DNA from: DATJKD01 sp963728295
GTDB taxonomy: Bacteria; Pseudomonadota; Gammaproteobacteria; Steroidobacterales; Steroidobacteraceae
Direction of reading: 5' to 3'
Assembly: GCA_963728295.1 (NCBI GenBank)
Contig: CAVSKB010000011.1
Span: forward strand, 682,001 to 746,000
DNA length: 64,000 nucleotides
Shown here: positions 8,468 to 18,997 of the stretch, one piece after another
Layout: each line of letters starts with the position of its first letter
Position numbering within the stretch: position 1 is the first letter of the stretch
Made by a program: the position numbers and the translations under genes
Notes under the pieces: model-generated
What the model saw: only the letters and a program-made list of their open reading frames with translations
Told to the model about the DNA's origin: nothing
Databases searched by the model: none

Positions 8468-9322
8468 ATGATGAGCAGGCCTGATCCTGAAGTCACGATT
8501 CTGATGGGGGTATTCAACGGACTACCTGAACTGGAGCGAGCGATTCGCAGCATTCTGGATCAGACTTTCAGGGCGTTCGAGTTCTTGATCATCGACGATG
8601 CCTCGACGGACGGGAGTGATCGGCTCATCAGGCGATACGCCGAGTGTGACGATCGAATCACCTTTCTGAGGAATGAGACCAATCAGGGGCTCGGGGCGGT
8701 GCTCAACCGCGGTGTTCGCGACGCACGAGGCCAATTGGTCGCAAGGATGGACTCCGATGACACGTCGGTACCGGAGCGCCTCGAGAAGCAATTACAGTTC
8801 TTTCGGTCGCACCCGGATACGGACATCGTCGGAAGTTACGCGTTGGACATCTCGAAAAGCGGTGCAGCCATTAGAGAGCGACGTGTGCCGATTACGCACG
8901 AACGAATCGTGGATCTCGTATGGTCGTGTCCATTCGTGCATACGACAGTCATGTTCCGCAAAGAGTCGATCCTGAAGGTAGGGTCGTATTCCCCGAAGAT
9001 TCGCCGGCGACAGGACTACGACCTCTGGTTTCGCTGCGTACACGGTGGTCTCAGGCTCGCAAATATTCCGGAGCCACTGGTTCACTATCTCTTCTCGGAA
9101 GACACAATTCGGCGAAATCGGTTCGGGGCGACGTGGAATCAGGTCAAAATAGGTTTGCGGGGTTGCCGGTTGGTCCGGGCGCCGCTACGTGCATACGTCG
9201 GTACAAGTTTGCCGTTGGTGGAAGCGGCGTTGCCGAGTTGGTTTCGATTGAAGTTCATGTCGATCAAGTCACGCATTGATCCGAGGACAACCCCTTGGTC
9301 GGGGTCCGCCCGGAATGGATAA
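8468..9322 (+). CDS. Glycosyltransferase family 2
   Basis: 284 residues with a GT-A fold. The N-terminus PEVTILMGVFNGLPELERAI is followed by SILDQTF and the nucleotide-binding LIIDDASTDGS (about 41-51). The metal-binding DxD equivalent is ARMDSDDTSVP (about 97-107). The segment RRQDYDLWFRC (about 181-191) is the catalytic ED-x-D/W-like region of this family. It should add one sugar to the lipid-linked repeat unit at the cytoplasmic face. The start is only 8 bases after the previous stop; ATG 8471 is an alternative. Donor is not predictable. Confidence 0.87.
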   Translation: MMSRPDPEVTILMGVFNGLPELERAIRSILDQTFRAFEFLIIDDASTDGSDRLIRRYAECDDRITFLRNETNQGLGAVLNRGVRDARGQLVARMDSDDTSVPERLEKQLQFFRSHPDTDIVGSYALDISKSGAAIRERRVPITHERIVDLVWSCPFVHTTVMFRKESILKVGSYSPKIRRRQDYDLWFRCVHGGLRLANIPEPLVHYLFSEDTIRRNRFGATWNQVKIGLRGCRLVRAPLRAYVGTSLPLVEAALPSWFRLKFMSIKSRIDPRTTPWSGSARNG

Positions 9323-9341
9323 TCGCTGAGAGCGCTACGCG

Positions 9342-10298
9342 GTGTTGACGATTGCAGTGACCGGCGCAGACGGCTTCATTGGGACGAACGTCTCTGTCGC
9401 CTTGGAGAAGCGGGGTCACCAGGTCAGACGCATCGTTCGAAACGGCCACGGCCCGGGAAGCGACCGGAAGGTTGTGCCGGACTTGTCCAGCTCGGACTCT
9501 CTGGATCACGTGCTGGACGGAGTGGAGACGCTGGTGCATCTTGCCGCGCGCGCGCATGTGCTCCGAGAGACGGAGCCCCATCCGGAGGCAGTCTTTCAAC
9601 GCGCAAATGTTGATGCGACGGTGCGACTTGCCGAGGCTGCCATTCGTGCGCGCGTCCGACGCTTTGTGTTCGTCAGCAGCATCCATGTGAACGGCAACCA
9701 GACACGCGGCGTCCCATTCACCGAATCGGATGAACCCGCGCCAGTCGAGCCATACGCAAGATCGAAGCTGGCCGCAGAGAGAAGCTTGAAATCCATCGCG
9801 AGCAGGAGCGCCCTCGAGGTCGTGGCCGTCAGACCGACTCTTGTGTATGGAGCTGGCGTTAGAGGTAACTTTCTCAGGTTGCTGTCGCTGGTCGACTCGG
9901 GAATCCCACTGCCATTTGCGTCGGTAAAGAACCGACGCAGTCTCATCGGTGTCGAGAACTTGAGCGAGTTATTGGCGCTGTGCGTCGAGAAGCCCGCGGC
10001 GGCGGGCGAGCTATTTCTCGCCGCTGAAGGCGAGGTGCATTCGACGCCAGGCCTGATACGCTCGATTGCGCAGGCGATGAGGCGCCCAAGTAGGTTGTTC
10101 GGCGTCCCCGAGAAAGCGCTTTGGCTGTCGGCGCGATTGGTCGGCTTCCAGGCACAGTTCGACAAAACCTGCGGCTCACTCGAGGTTCGCTCCAGTAAGG
10201 CGCAGGAGCTGCTTGGGTGGACTCCCGTTGTCAGTTTTAGCGAAGGCCTTGCGCGTACGGTTGCTTGGCATCGGGAGCGTGGGGATGCTGCTGCGTGA
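9342..10298 (+). CDS. NAD-dependent sugar epimerase/dehydratase (SDR)
   Basis: 318 residues. The Rossmann nucleotide-binding motif GADGFIG (8-14) and the catalytic pair Tyr138/Lys142 in PYARSKLAAE mark an extended short-chain dehydrogenase. SSIHVNGN (about 112-119) supplies the active-site Ser/Thr. Such proteins act on UDP-sugars (4-epimerases or 4-reductases); genes of this type are commonly placed directly before a WecA/WbpL-like transferase in O-antigen clusters, as here. The start codon is GTG at 9342 followed by TTG. The following gene starts inside its 3' end (10285), indicating coupling. The exact sugar substrate is not resolved. Confidence 0.85.
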   Translation: MLTIAVTGADGFIGTNVSVALEKRGHQVRRIVRNGHGPGSDRKVVPDLSSSDSLDHVLDGVETLVHLAARAHVLRETEPHPEAVFQRANVDATVRLAEAAIRARVRRFVFVSSIHVNGNQTRGVPFTESDEPAPVEPYARSKLAAERSLKSIASRSALEVVAVRPTLVYGAGVRGNFLRLLSLVDSGIPLPFASVKNRRSLIGVENLSELLALCVEKPAAAGELFLAAEGEVHSTPGLIRSIAQAMRRPSRLFGVPEKALWLSARLVGFQAQFDKTCGSLEVRSSKAQELLGWTPVVSFSEGLARTVAWHRERGDAAA

Positions 10299-11304
10299 GT
10301 TCGTACTTTTCCTGACAGCAATGGTTGCCTCCGCCGCTGTCACCTGGTTGACAAGGCGTCATGCCGTTGCGCGAGGATTGCTGGACATCCCTAACGTGCG
10401 CAGTTCTCACACCCGGCCCACGCCGCGCGGCGGCGGCTTGGGGATCGTACTGACGGTGCTGATCACGGCCATGATTGCCGCGCTGCTTCGACAGCTCCCG
10501 GCGATCGGCATCGCCGCGCTCGTGATCGGCGGTGGCATGGTAGCTGCCGTGGGATATTTCGATGACCTGAAGGGACTGGCGGTCTTCCCGCGATTCGCAG
10601 TGCACTTGATTGCAGCTGTCGTGACAGTGGCCCTCCTTATCGGTGTCGGTTCAGAGGTACCGGTGTTTTCGCAGCTGCCGCGCTCGGTCGCCGTGTTCGC
10701 TCTGGCGGCTGGCGTGCTGTGGAGCATTAATCTTTTCAATTTCATGGACGGCATCGATGGCATTGCCGGATCCCAGGCCGCGTTCGTCTCGGCGGCCACC
10801 GCGGTCCTGATCGGCGCGCTGCGGGACCCCTTCTCGCCCTGGCTCCTTCTGCCCGTTGCGACCGCGGGTGCTTGCTTCGGTTTTCTTGCATGGAATTGGC
10901 CCCCCGCCAAGATCTTCATGGGTGACGTGGGAAGCGGATTCCTCGGCTTCTGGCTCGCAGCCGTGGCACTTGCGCTCGAGGACGCGGGCATCCTGAGCAT
11001 CTGGACTTCGACAATATTGGGTTCAGCGTTCATCGCGGATGCAACGGTTACTCTCGTGCGCCGTATCGTTCGACAAGAGCGATGGCATGAGCCGCACCGA
11101 TCACACGCATATCAGACATTGGCGCGGCGATGGAACAGCCACTGCAGAGTCACCGTTTTGCTGTGGACGCTCAACGTCCTGATAGCGCTTCCGTTGGCCA
11201 CGCTATCCGCGATGGTGCCGAGCATCGCTCCGCAAATTGCGCTCGCGACCCTGGGTGGGTTCGGGCTATTGGCGTTGCTCGGGGGCGCCGGTGCCAGAGA
11301 ATAA
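10285..11304 (+). CDS. WecA/WbpL-like polyprenyl-phosphate sugar-1-phosphate transferase
   Basis: 339 residues, about ten membrane segments, MraY/WecA family. Diagnostic pieces are GRGGG-like PTPRGGGLG (near residue 43), YFDDLKGL, NLFNFMDGIDGIAG (the DxxD/NFMDG active-site loop), IFMGDVGSGFLG and the cytoplasmic HEPHRSHAYQ loop. It loads the first sugar-1-phosphate onto undecaprenyl phosphate, starting a repeat unit. I use ATG 10285, which overlaps the epimerase stop. An upstream in-frame ATG at 10213 would add 24 residues that overlap the epimerase and look unlike a membrane protein N-terminus. The EpsB-like protein at 30.5 kb is a second, unrelated initiating enzyme. Confidence 0.88.
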   Translation: MLLREFVLFLTAMVASAAVTWLTRRHAVARGLLDIPNVRSSHTRPTPRGGGLGIVLTVLITAMIAALLRQLPAIGIAALVIGGGMVAAVGYFDDLKGLAVFPRFAVHLIAAVVTVALLIGVGSEVPVFSQLPRSVAVFALAAGVLWSINLFNFMDGIDGIAGSQAAFVSAATAVLIGALRDPFSPWLLLPVATAGACFGFLAWNWPPAKIFMGDVGSGFLGFWLAAVALALEDAGILSIWTSTILGSAFIADATVTLVRRIVRQERWHEPHRSHAYQTLARRWNSHCRVTVLLWTLNVLIALPLATLSAMVPSIAPQIALATLGGFGLLALLGGAGARE

Positions 11305-11689
11305 ACGCGACGAGCGCACGACCTCCAAGCACTTGGCGGTGAGTTACCGCTGCATCGCCCTGCTACATCAGATGGGTCATCCGCGAACAGGACGACATGG
11401 CTCGCTCGAGGCAACGGGTTGCGATCCGTCGCTGAAAGCAAACCAGCCAAGAGTACACTCTCCGACACGGCCCGCACGGCTGTTCGTCCCTGTGTTGTGT
11501 CTCTTACCGGTGCCGGCCCCGAGCACGGCGAAACCTCGGTTCAGCAAATTCCCAACAGATTGAAGAACTTTCAACGTGTCAAATTGCCTGCTCGACGGTT
11601 AGAATTGCTACCCCCGATCGCTTGGGTGCGCAAGTGCAACGGGTGATTGCGGCGCGTCATCGTGATCGCTGCGTCGAAGGGGAGCGTTT
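11305..11689. other. 385-base intergenic region before the WbpM-like gene
   Basis: No open frame with recognisable content. The last 40 bases contain an AAGGGGAG ribosome-binding stretch (about 11678-11685) before ATG 11690, and an AT-richer patch around 11541-11605 that could hold the promoter. I could not find a -35/-10 pair with good spacing. This gap probably separates two transcription units. Confidence 0.4.
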
Positions 11690-13690
11690 ATGACGAGTTC
11701 GATCATCGGTCCTGCGCAGCGGTTGGCAGCCTGGCTCGCGGTTCTGCCCCGGTCCCGCAAGCGCTTGCTCATGGTCGCAGCCGACGTCGTTTGCATTCCT
11801 GCAGCGCTCTGACCGCTGTGTGGCTCAAGCAGGGCACTGGGCCGGATGCATTTGGCCCTGAGCCGTGGCTGTATCTTGCCGCGCTATGCACGAGCCTCCC
11901 GGTGTTCATCAAGCTCGGCCTGTATCGGGCGGTGATGCGTTTCGTCGGCTCGAAGGTCGTCGGCGTAGTGTTCGCGGGTGTCACCGTTTCCGTGCTCGTC
12001 CTTGGCGGCATCAACGAGCTGTTCTCGATCGACGCACTGCCCGTGGGAAACATTCGCGATCTACTGGGCGGTTGCACTCGTCTACGTCGGCGGCAGTCGA
12101 CTCCTTGTCCGGCACGTGCTGTATGCGCGTAAGCCCGGCGCCGCACGGGTGGTCATCTACGGCGCCGGAACCGCGGGCGCGCAGGTCGCGAACGCGCTGC
12201 GCAGCGGAGGCCGCTACGAGCCGGTGGCGTTTCTCGACGACGATGCGTCGCTTCGTAACAGCGTGGTCGCGGGGATCCGGGTTTTCAGTCCCGCGGACTT
12301 GCCGCAGCTGGTCGAGTCGAGGAACGTCGACATCGTATTGCTCGCGTTGCCATCGCAATCCCGGCAACTCAGGCAACTGATCATCAAGCGCATCGAGCCG
12401 CTGCCGGTGCGCGTCATGACGGTGCCGGACATCTCGGATCTCCTTGCCGGCGAGGCGCAGGTGGAGGACCTGCGAGACGTCGATGTCGCGGACCTGTTGG
12501 GCAGGGATCCCGTGCCACCCAACGAGCACCTGTTCGACGCGTGCATCCGTGACAAGGTCGTAATGGTAACGGGGGCCGGTGGATCCATTGGTTCGGAGCT
12601 GTGCCGGCAGATCCTGCGTAACCGCCCGCGGCGGCTGGTTCTGCTGGAGATGTCGGAACTGGCGCTCTACAGCATCGAGCGAGAGCTTGCCCGGCAAATG
12701 AAGCATGACGGGTACTATGTCGAGCTGACTGGCCTGCTTGGCAACGCGCACCACAAGTATCGCGTCCGCGAGATCCTCCAGTCGTACGAGGTGCAGACGA
12801 TCTATCACGCCGCCGCCTACAAGCACGTGCCCATCGTCGAGCACAACGTGATCGAGGGAATCCACAACAACGTCATCAGCACCTGGTACGCGGGCGAGGC
12901 GGCGCTCGAGTGCGGGGTCGAGACGTTCGTGCTGATCTCGACCGACAAGGCCGTGAACCCCACCAACGTGATGGGAGCGACCAAGAGACTAGCCGAGATG
13001 GTGCTGCAGGGGCTGCAGCACCGGGGCAGCCGCACGCGATTCTGCATGGTGCGGTTCGGAAATGTCCTTGAGTCGTCGGGTTCGGTAGTGCCCCTGTTCC
13101 GTGATCAGATCCGCCGGGGGGGGCCTGTCACGGTCACCCACCCGGATGTGACCCGGTACTTCATGACGATCCCGGAGGCGGTCCTGCTCGTGCTGCAGGC
13201 CGCCGCGATGGCGCAGGGTGGTGACGTCTTCGTTCTCGATATGGGCAAGCCGATTCGGATCGCCGAACTCGCGCGCCGGATGATCAAGCTATCGGGCCTT
13301 ACGGTACGGGAGGAGGGGAATCCCCAGGGCGACATCGCGATCGAGTTCACCGGACTGCGTCCCGCCGAGAAGATGTTCGAGGAGTTGCTGATCGGGAAGA
13401 GTGTGACCGGGACCGAGCACCCGATGATTCTGAGAGCCGTCGAGCATTCCCTGCCTTGGGATGACATACAGCTGATGCTGCACGATCTGCTGGTAGCAAT
13501 GGGCCAGTTCGACGTGCCAAGCGCGCGGAGGCTGCTGATTTCGGCGGTACGCGAATACCGGCCGAGTCCGGAGGAAATCGATCTCGTCTGGAACCGGCGT
13601 GACGTACAGCGGGCGCCGGCTTCAAAGGTAACCAATATCGACAGCCGCCGATCTCGCGGACGGCGCGAGGTCGGGCCGGTCTCTGATTGA
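11690..13690 (+). CDS. WbpM/PglF/CapD-like nucleotide-sugar 4,6-dehydratase, two apparent frameshifts
   Basis: Read across three frames this is a full-length membrane-anchored dehydratase. It starts at ATG 11690 after an AAGGGGAG site. Four hydrophobic N-terminal segments follow, then a CoA-binding-like Rossmann domain (VVIYGAGTAGAQVANAL). The catalytic SDR domain has VTGAGGSIGSEL, the active-site ISTDKAVNP and NVMGATK, where Met replaces the usual catalytic Tyr, as is normal in this subfamily. The product is a UDP-4-keto-6-deoxy-HexNAc for surface glycans. The frame changes near 11810 (a TGA is met in the first frame) and near 12050. The catalytic half (11978-13690) is intact. Sequencing error is more likely than decay. 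Confidence 0.8.
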
Positions 13691-13814
13691 CGGCCAAGGA
13701 GCCGCACCGACGCTCAGGCCGCGTGCGGAGTCAAGGCATCTGCGTAGCGGCGGCACTCAATTGCGTGAACGACGCCGCGGTCCGCGGCCCTTTGCTAAGA
13801 TGCGATGCATTGCC

Positions 13815-13850
13815 GCAATAGTCTATTATAATAGCAAGTAAAACAAAGGG
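13815..13850 (+). promoter_or_regulatory. Putative promoter and RBS of the UDP-glucose dehydrogenase gene
   Basis: A sharply AT-rich stretch in a GC-rich neighbourhood. It contains a perfect TATAAT hexamer at 13827-13832 embedded in a 12-base palindrome CTATTATAATAG, followed by an AAAGGG ribosome-binding site (about 13845-13850) before the TTG start at 13857. No good -35 hexamer is found 16-18 bases upstream, so an activator or the palindrome itself may matter. Confidence 0.5.
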
Positions 13851-13856
13851 TTAGGC

Positions 13857-15195
13857 TTGAAAGTTACCGTATTCGGTTCGGGCTACGTCGGTCTCGTCAC
13901 CGGTGCCTGTTTTGCCGATGCGGGCAATCAGGTGCTGTGCGTCGATATCGACACGGACAAGGTGGCGCGCCTGCAGAAGGGCGAGATGCCGATCCACGAG
14001 CCGGGGCTCGAGCACCTGGTCCGCCGCAACTTCGACAAGGGCCGCCTCAGGTTCACCATCGATGCCGAAGCTGGTATCCGGCACGGCCTCTTCCAGTTCA
14101 TCGCAGTCGGCACGCCGCCCGAAGAAGATGGGTCCGCCGACCTCTCGCACGTTCTGGCGGTCGCGGAGACCATTGGCCGGCACATGACGGAGTTCCGCAT
14201 CGTCGTCGACAAGTCGACCGTGCCGGTCGGGACGGCGGACAAGGTACGTGAGCGCATCGAACGCGCGCTGGCGGAACGCGGCGCGAACATCGAGTTCGAC
14301 GTGGTTTCGAACCCGGAGTTTCTCAAGGAAGGTGCGGCGGTATCCGATTTCATGAAGCCGGACCGCATCGTGGTCGGCACGGACGACCCGCGCACGGCGG
14401 AGCTGCTGCGCTCGCTCTACGAGCCGTTCACGCGCAATCGTGACCGGATGATCGTGATGGACGTGCGTTCGGCGGAGCTGACGAAGTACGCAGCGAACGC
14501 GATGCTCGCGACCAAGATCAGTTTCATGAACGAGATGGCGAACCTCGCGGAGCGCATGGGCGCCGACATCGAGAAGGTCCGCCTGGGCATCGGGTCCGAT
14601 CCGCGCATCGGCTACAGTTTCATCTACCCGGGAGCCGGATATGGTGGTTCCTGCTTTCCGAAGGACGTCAAGGCACTGGTGCACAGCGCGCGCGAGCACG
14701 GCTTCGACGCACGCGCTGCTCGCCTCGGTCGCAACAGTGAACGATCGGCAGAAGGGCGTGCTGTTCGACAAGATCAACGCGTACTTCGGCGGCAACCTCA
14801 GGGGACGAACGCTCGCGCTCTGGGGTCTCGCGTTCAAGCCAAACACCGACGACATGCGCGAGGCGCCGAGCCGCAATCTGATGGAATCGCTGTGGTCGGC
14901 TGGTGCGACCGTTCGCGCCTACGACCCGGTTGCGATGCCCGAGGCCCGACGCATCTACGGCGAGCGCCCCGATCTGGTGCTGTCGGAGAACGCCGAGCAG
15001 GCCCTTGCCGGCGCGGACGCGCTCGCCATCCTCACCGAATGGCAGGAGTTCCGCAGTCCGGACTTCGACGGCATCCGCGATGCGCTGCGTTCGCCGGCGA
15101 TCTTCGACGGGCGCAATCTGTACGATCCCGCGTTCGTACGAAGCTTCGGCCTCCGCTACTTCGCGATCGGCCGTGGCGAGACCCTGCCGGGATAA
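13857..15195 (+). CDS. ugd: UDP-glucose 6-dehydrogenase, one apparent frameshift
   Basis: Oxidises UDP-glucose to UDP-glucuronate with two NAD+. It begins at TTG 13857 (MKVTVFGSGYVGLVTGACF), which contains the GxGxxG NAD motif. KSTVPVGTA, the EFLKEGAA substrate loop and the catalytic cysteine Cys266 in GGSCFPKDVKAL follow. The first frame is correct to about codon 285 (EHGFDA). The rest, including LLASVATVNDRQK, WGLAFKPNTDDMREAPS and ILTEWQEFRSPD, is read in another frame ending at TAA 15195. A one-base error between about 14703 and 14715 joins them into a protein of normal length (about 445 residues). It lies between the WbpM-like and manC genes and supplies acidic sugar for the EPS. Confidence 0.88.
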
Positions 15196-15309
15196 GGCGC
15201 TCATTCGCGCGGACGAGGCCGGGTTAGGATGGTCCGCCCCAGGCAGGAGGCCGCAGCCCATGTCGATCTATCCCACTTGCTTCATCGCATCGATGGTCGA
15301 GGAGGCGCC

Positions 15310-16728
15310 GTGCTGATCCCCGTGATCCTGTCCGGCGGATCCGGAACGCGGCTGTGGCCGCTGTCGCGAGAGCTCTATCCCAAGCAGCTGATGCCTCTGG
15401 TCGCCGAGCGATCGATGCTCCAGGAGACGGTTGCGCGGACCGAGGGGCTGCCCGCGGTCGCGCCGCCGATCGTCGTGTGCAACGAAAATCATCGCTTCAT
15501 GGTCGCCGAGCAATTGCGCGAGCTCGACGTCACGCCGCAGGCCATCGTGCTCGAGCCGCTCGGTCGCAATACCGCGCCCGCAGCGGCGATCGCGGCCCTG
15601 CTCGCGTCCGGCCGCGGCGCGGACAGCGATCCCGTGCTGCTCGTCCTGCCGGCGGACCACGTGATATCCGATGTGCCGGCATTCCATGCCGCGGTGGCCG
15701 TAGGTCGTGCCGCGGCCGAGGCGGGCAGCCTGGTGACCTTTGGGGTGGTCGTCGACCGGGTGGAAACCGGCTACGGATACATCCGAAGGGGAGCCGGAAG
15801 CGGCCCCGCGTTCAAGGTCGCGAAGTTCGTGGAGAAGCCCGATGCCGCCACGGCGCGGAGCTTCATGGAGTCCGGCGAGTACTACTGGAACAGCGGCATG
15901 TTCATGTTCCGCGCGAGCGCGTTTCTCGCCGAACTCGACCGGCATGCGCCCCTGATCCTGGCGGCCTGCCGGGCGGCGCTCGCCGCCGCGGGAAAGGATC
16001 TCGACTTCCTGAGGCTGCCCGCGCAGGAGTTTGCAGCCTGTCCGTCCGATTCGATCGACTACGCCGTCATGGAGAAGACCGACGTGGCGGTCGTGGTCCC
16101 GCTCGACGCGGGCTGGAGCGACGTCGGGTCGTGGTCGGCGCTCGCGGATGCGCTGCCACGCGACTCGGAGGGGAACGTCACCGCCGGCGATGTCGTCACC
16201 GAGGACAGCAGTGGCTGTTACCTGCACTCGACCAGCCGTCTGGTCGCGGCCGTCGGATTACGCGACCACGTCGTGGTCGAAACGAAGGATGCGGTGCTGG
16301 TCGCGCCGCGCGACAGGGTGCAGGACGTCAAGGAGCTGGTCGCCGAGCTCAAGGCGCGCGGGCGATACGAGACCTCGCTGCACCGCGAGGTCTACCGGCC
16401 CTGGGGCAGCTACGACAGCATCGACAGCGGGGAGCGGTTCCAGGTCAAGCGCCTGATAGTGAAACCCGGCGCCACGTTGTCACTGCAGCTGCACCATCAT
16501 CGCGCCGAGCACTGGGTCGTCGTCACCGGCACCGCAAAGATCACGCGCGGCGACGAGGTCTTCACCCTCAGCGAAAATGAGTCGACCTACATCCCGATCG
16601 GCGTTCGCCACCGCATCGAAAATCCCGGCCGGATTCCGCTGCACATCATCGAGGTGCAGTCCGGCAGCTACCTCGGTGAGGACGACATCGTCCGGTTCGA
16701 GGACCGGTATGGTCGCGACAAGACCTGA
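15310..16728 (+). CDS. manC: Mannose-1-phosphate guanylyltransferase / mannose-6-phosphate isomerase
   Basis: 472 residues, the normal length of the bifunctional ManC/AlgA type. The N-terminal nucleotidyltransferase has SGGSGTRLWPLSR (8-20), FVEKP (about 172) and YYWNSGMF. A C-terminal cupin isomerase domain has KPGATLSLQLHHHRAEHW (about 386-403) with its metal-binding histidines and a following GTAKI. It makes GDP-mannose from mannose-1-phosphate and interconverts Man6P and Fru6P. GTG 15310 is preceded by GAGGAGG (15299-15305). The longer frame from 15229 adds 27 residues without family similarity. The phosphomannomutase at 18998 provides its substrate. Confidence 0.92.
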   Translation: MLIPVILSGGSGTRLWPLSRELYPKQLMPLVAERSMLQETVARTEGLPAVAPPIVVCNENHRFMVAEQLRELDVTPQAIVLEPLGRNTAPAAAIAALLASGRGADSDPVLLVLPADHVISDVPAFHAAVAVGRAAAEAGSLVTFGVVVDRVETGYGYIRRGAGSGPAFKVAKFVEKPDAATARSFMESGEYYWNSGMFMFRASAFLAELDRHAPLILAACRAALAAAGKDLDFLRLPAQEFAACPSDSIDYAVMEKTDVAVVVPLDAGWSDVGSWSALADALPRDSEGNVTAGDVVTEDSSGCYLHSTSRLVAAVGLRDHVVVETKDAVLVAPRDRVQDVKELVAELKARGRYETSLHREVYRPWGSYDSIDSGERFQVKRLIVKPGATLSLQLHHHRAEHWVVVTGTAKITRGDEVFTLSENESTYIPIGVRHRIENPGRIPLHIIEVQSGSYLGEDDIVRFEDRYGRDKT

Positions 16729-17443
16729 CAACGTGATCATCCTGACCGGCGGCCTGACGGGGAGCTCAGCGCTCGCCGGCCTGCTCGCTGCGGCCGGGTA
16801 CTGGTCGGGGGAGGGCACGTTCCGCAAGCGCGACTACAACACCTACGAGAACTCCGAGCTGATCCGGCTGAACCGTCAGCTCATGCAGCGCGCCGGCGCC
16901 GGCGAGGAGTACACGATGCGCTTCCTGCCGGACACGATCGACCGCATCGCAAAGCTCGCCGGCGTCGAGGACCCCGGTGAGTACCGCGCGCTCGTCGCCG
17001 ATTGCGATGCTCATACGCCCTGGCTCTGGAAGGACCCACGACTCTGGCTCACGATCCGCTTCTGGAGGGGCCTGCTCGACTGGAGTCGAATCCGGGTACT
17101 GCTGCTGCGACGTGACCACATGCAGGCCTGGATATCATGCACGCAGCGTCGCCAGATCCAGACATACCACTACGCCCGTCGCTACAACGATTCTATCCAG
17201 GCTTCGTTGCGCGAGTTCCTTGATGCGAACGCAATCCGTTACCTGCCGGTCCTGTTCGAGGACCTGATCGTGAACCCGGAGCGCGAGGTCGCGCGGCTCG
17301 GGTCTTTTCTGGGCGCCGACGTCGCGATGGACCACCTTCGCTCGACGTATGACGGGGTCCTGTATCGGCGGCCCAAGTCGCTCAAGGACACCGCCGAAGC
17401 GGCGCTGATCTACCTCAAGAACTACCGCGAGCGGCTGCGTTGA
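16709..17443 (+). CDS. Sulfotransferase-family protein
   Basis: 244 residues from ATG 16709, overlapping the end of manC by 20 bases; GTG 16733 is an alternative start. The N-terminal strand-loop NVIILTGGLTGSSALAGLL fits the 5'-phosphosulfate loop, though it has GGLTGSS in place of the common PRSGTT. LLLRRDHMQAWISCTQR (about 131-147) fits the 3'-phosphate motif RxxxxxxxS. VLFEDLIVNPEREVARL near residue 182 is typical of bacterial sulfotransferases. It probably sulfates the mannose/glucuronate-containing glycan made by the neighbouring genes. The divergent P-loop lowers confidence in catalytic activity. Confidence 0.7.
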   Translation: MVATRPDNVIILTGGLTGSSALAGLLAAAGYWSGEGTFRKRDYNTYENSELIRLNRQLMQRAGAGEEYTMRFLPDTIDRIAKLAGVEDPGEYRALVADCDAHTPWLWKDPRLWLTIRFWRGLLDWSRIRVLLLRRDHMQAWISCTQRRQIQTYHYARRYNDSIQASLREFLDANAIRYLPVLFEDLIVNPEREVARLGSFLGADVAMDHLRSTYDGVLYRRPKSLKDTAEAALIYLKNYRERLR

Positions 17444-17477
17444 GCGCGCGCCGCTGGCGCAGCGTCGCTGTCTTGCG

Positions 17478-18987
17478 ATGAGCGCCCCGGAGCGCCCGGA
17501 GAGCTCCATCCGGGCCGGCCGCGAACTGGCACGCGGTTCGGCATGGATGATCGGCATGCGATGGGCGATACGCGGCGTCGGCCTCGTGAGCACGATCATC
17601 CTTGCCCGTCTGCTCGCGCCGGACGACTTCGGCGTCGTGGCCATGGCGATGGTCGCAGTCGCGATTCTCGAATCGTTCACGAACACGGGCACGGACCTCG
17701 CGCTGTTGCGCAACACGGAGGCCACGCGCGAGCACTACGACACGGCCTGGACGCTCGAGATCATCCAGGCGGTGCTGCTGGCGGTAGTCCTGTTCGCGAG
17801 CGCGCCGCTGGTGGGTGGGCATTTCGAGGATCCTCGCGTCACCGAAGTTGTCCGCATGCTCTCGCTGCGGGCGCTGATCGGCGGTTTCCAGAACGTCGGC
17901 GTGGTGCAATTCAGGCGCGACCTCCACTTCGGGCGGGAGTTCCAGTTTCGGTGTTGCCAAGAAACTGGCGACTTTCACCGTAACGGTCGCGGCCGCCTTC
18001 CTGCTGCACAGCTACTGGGCGCTCGTCATCGGTCAGATCGCGGGCAGGGTGATCGAGGTCGGGATCAGTTACAGGATGTCGGACTATCGTCCGCGCATCA
18101 CGCTGTCGCGTTTCGGCGAGATCTGGGGTTTCTCGCAGTGGCTGGTTCTGGCGCGCTTCTCGCGGCTCGTCAATCGACAGTTCGACCGCTGGGTCGTTGG
18201 CTCGATCGCCGGCGCGGCCACGATGGGGTACTACTACGTGGCATCCGATTTCGCCGCCTCGCCCTCGGACGAGGTTGTGCTGCCGATGTCGCGTGCCGCA
18301 TTTCCGGTCTACAGCCGGCTGCAGGACGAGCCGGTGGCCCTGCGCCAGGCCTTCCACAACGTGCTCGCGTCGATGACGGCGATCAGTTTCGTGATGGGGC
18401 TGGGCATGGCGGTCGTTGCCGACGATTTCGTGCGCGTGGCGCTCGGTGCCAAGTGGCTCGACGCGATCCCGCTGATGCCCTGGCTGGGCGTGTTCGGCGC
18501 GCTCTACGGCGTGGCGCACACGCTGGACATCTTTATGCTGGCAACGGGCCGCGAGCGCCTCACTGCGCTGATGACGGCGGGGAATGCCCTGCTCACCGTG
18601 CCGGTGCTGCTGCTCGCCGGGCAGACCTCGGGGATCATGGGAATCGCGGCCGCCAAAGCCGCGCTGGCGCTCGCGTTCGTGATCGCGCTCGCCGTCGCCG
18701 CGACGCGCCGGCCGCCTGTTTCGCTGCGAGTACTCTGGTCCGCTCTCTGGCCGACGCTCACTGCCGCGCTGACGATGGCGGCAGCGGTGAAATCGCTTCA
18801 GGCGGTAGCCCCGGTCGACTCGCCCGTCTACGGCCTGCTGCGGGATGTCGCGTGGGGCGCAATCGTCTATATTGCGGCGACCGCTGCCCTGTGGGCGCTG
18901 CGCGGAAGACCCGACGGTATCGAGCGTGAGGCCGTGGGTCGCGTGCGCCGCTTCTTCGCACGCCGAGATTCGTCGCCCCCGGGCTGA
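17478..18987 (+). CDS. Wzx-like polysaccharide flippase (MOP superfamily), one apparent frameshift
   Basis: Read across one frame change near 17948 (extra T in CAGTTTCGG), the product has about 500 residues and twelve to fourteen membrane segments. It begins RELARGSAWMIGMRWAIRGVG and LARLLAPDDFGVVAMA, the classic start of the RfbX/Wzx and MurJ-like family. It continues as FGVAKKLATFTVTVAAAFLL, LSRFGEIWGFSQWL and RQFDRWVVGSIAGAATMG. It should move lipid-linked repeat units across the inner membrane. The second frame (from about 17950 to TGA 18987) is intact. It follows a sulfotransferase and precedes phosphomannomutase in the same direction. Confidence 0.82.
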
Positions 18988-18997
18988 GGAGCGCCGC

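Noticed and set aside
13751..13765. Possible sigma-54 promoter (CGGCACTCAATTGC) upstream of ugd
   Set aside because: GG and GC are separated by nine bases where the -24/-12 element requires ten, so the invariant spacing fails.
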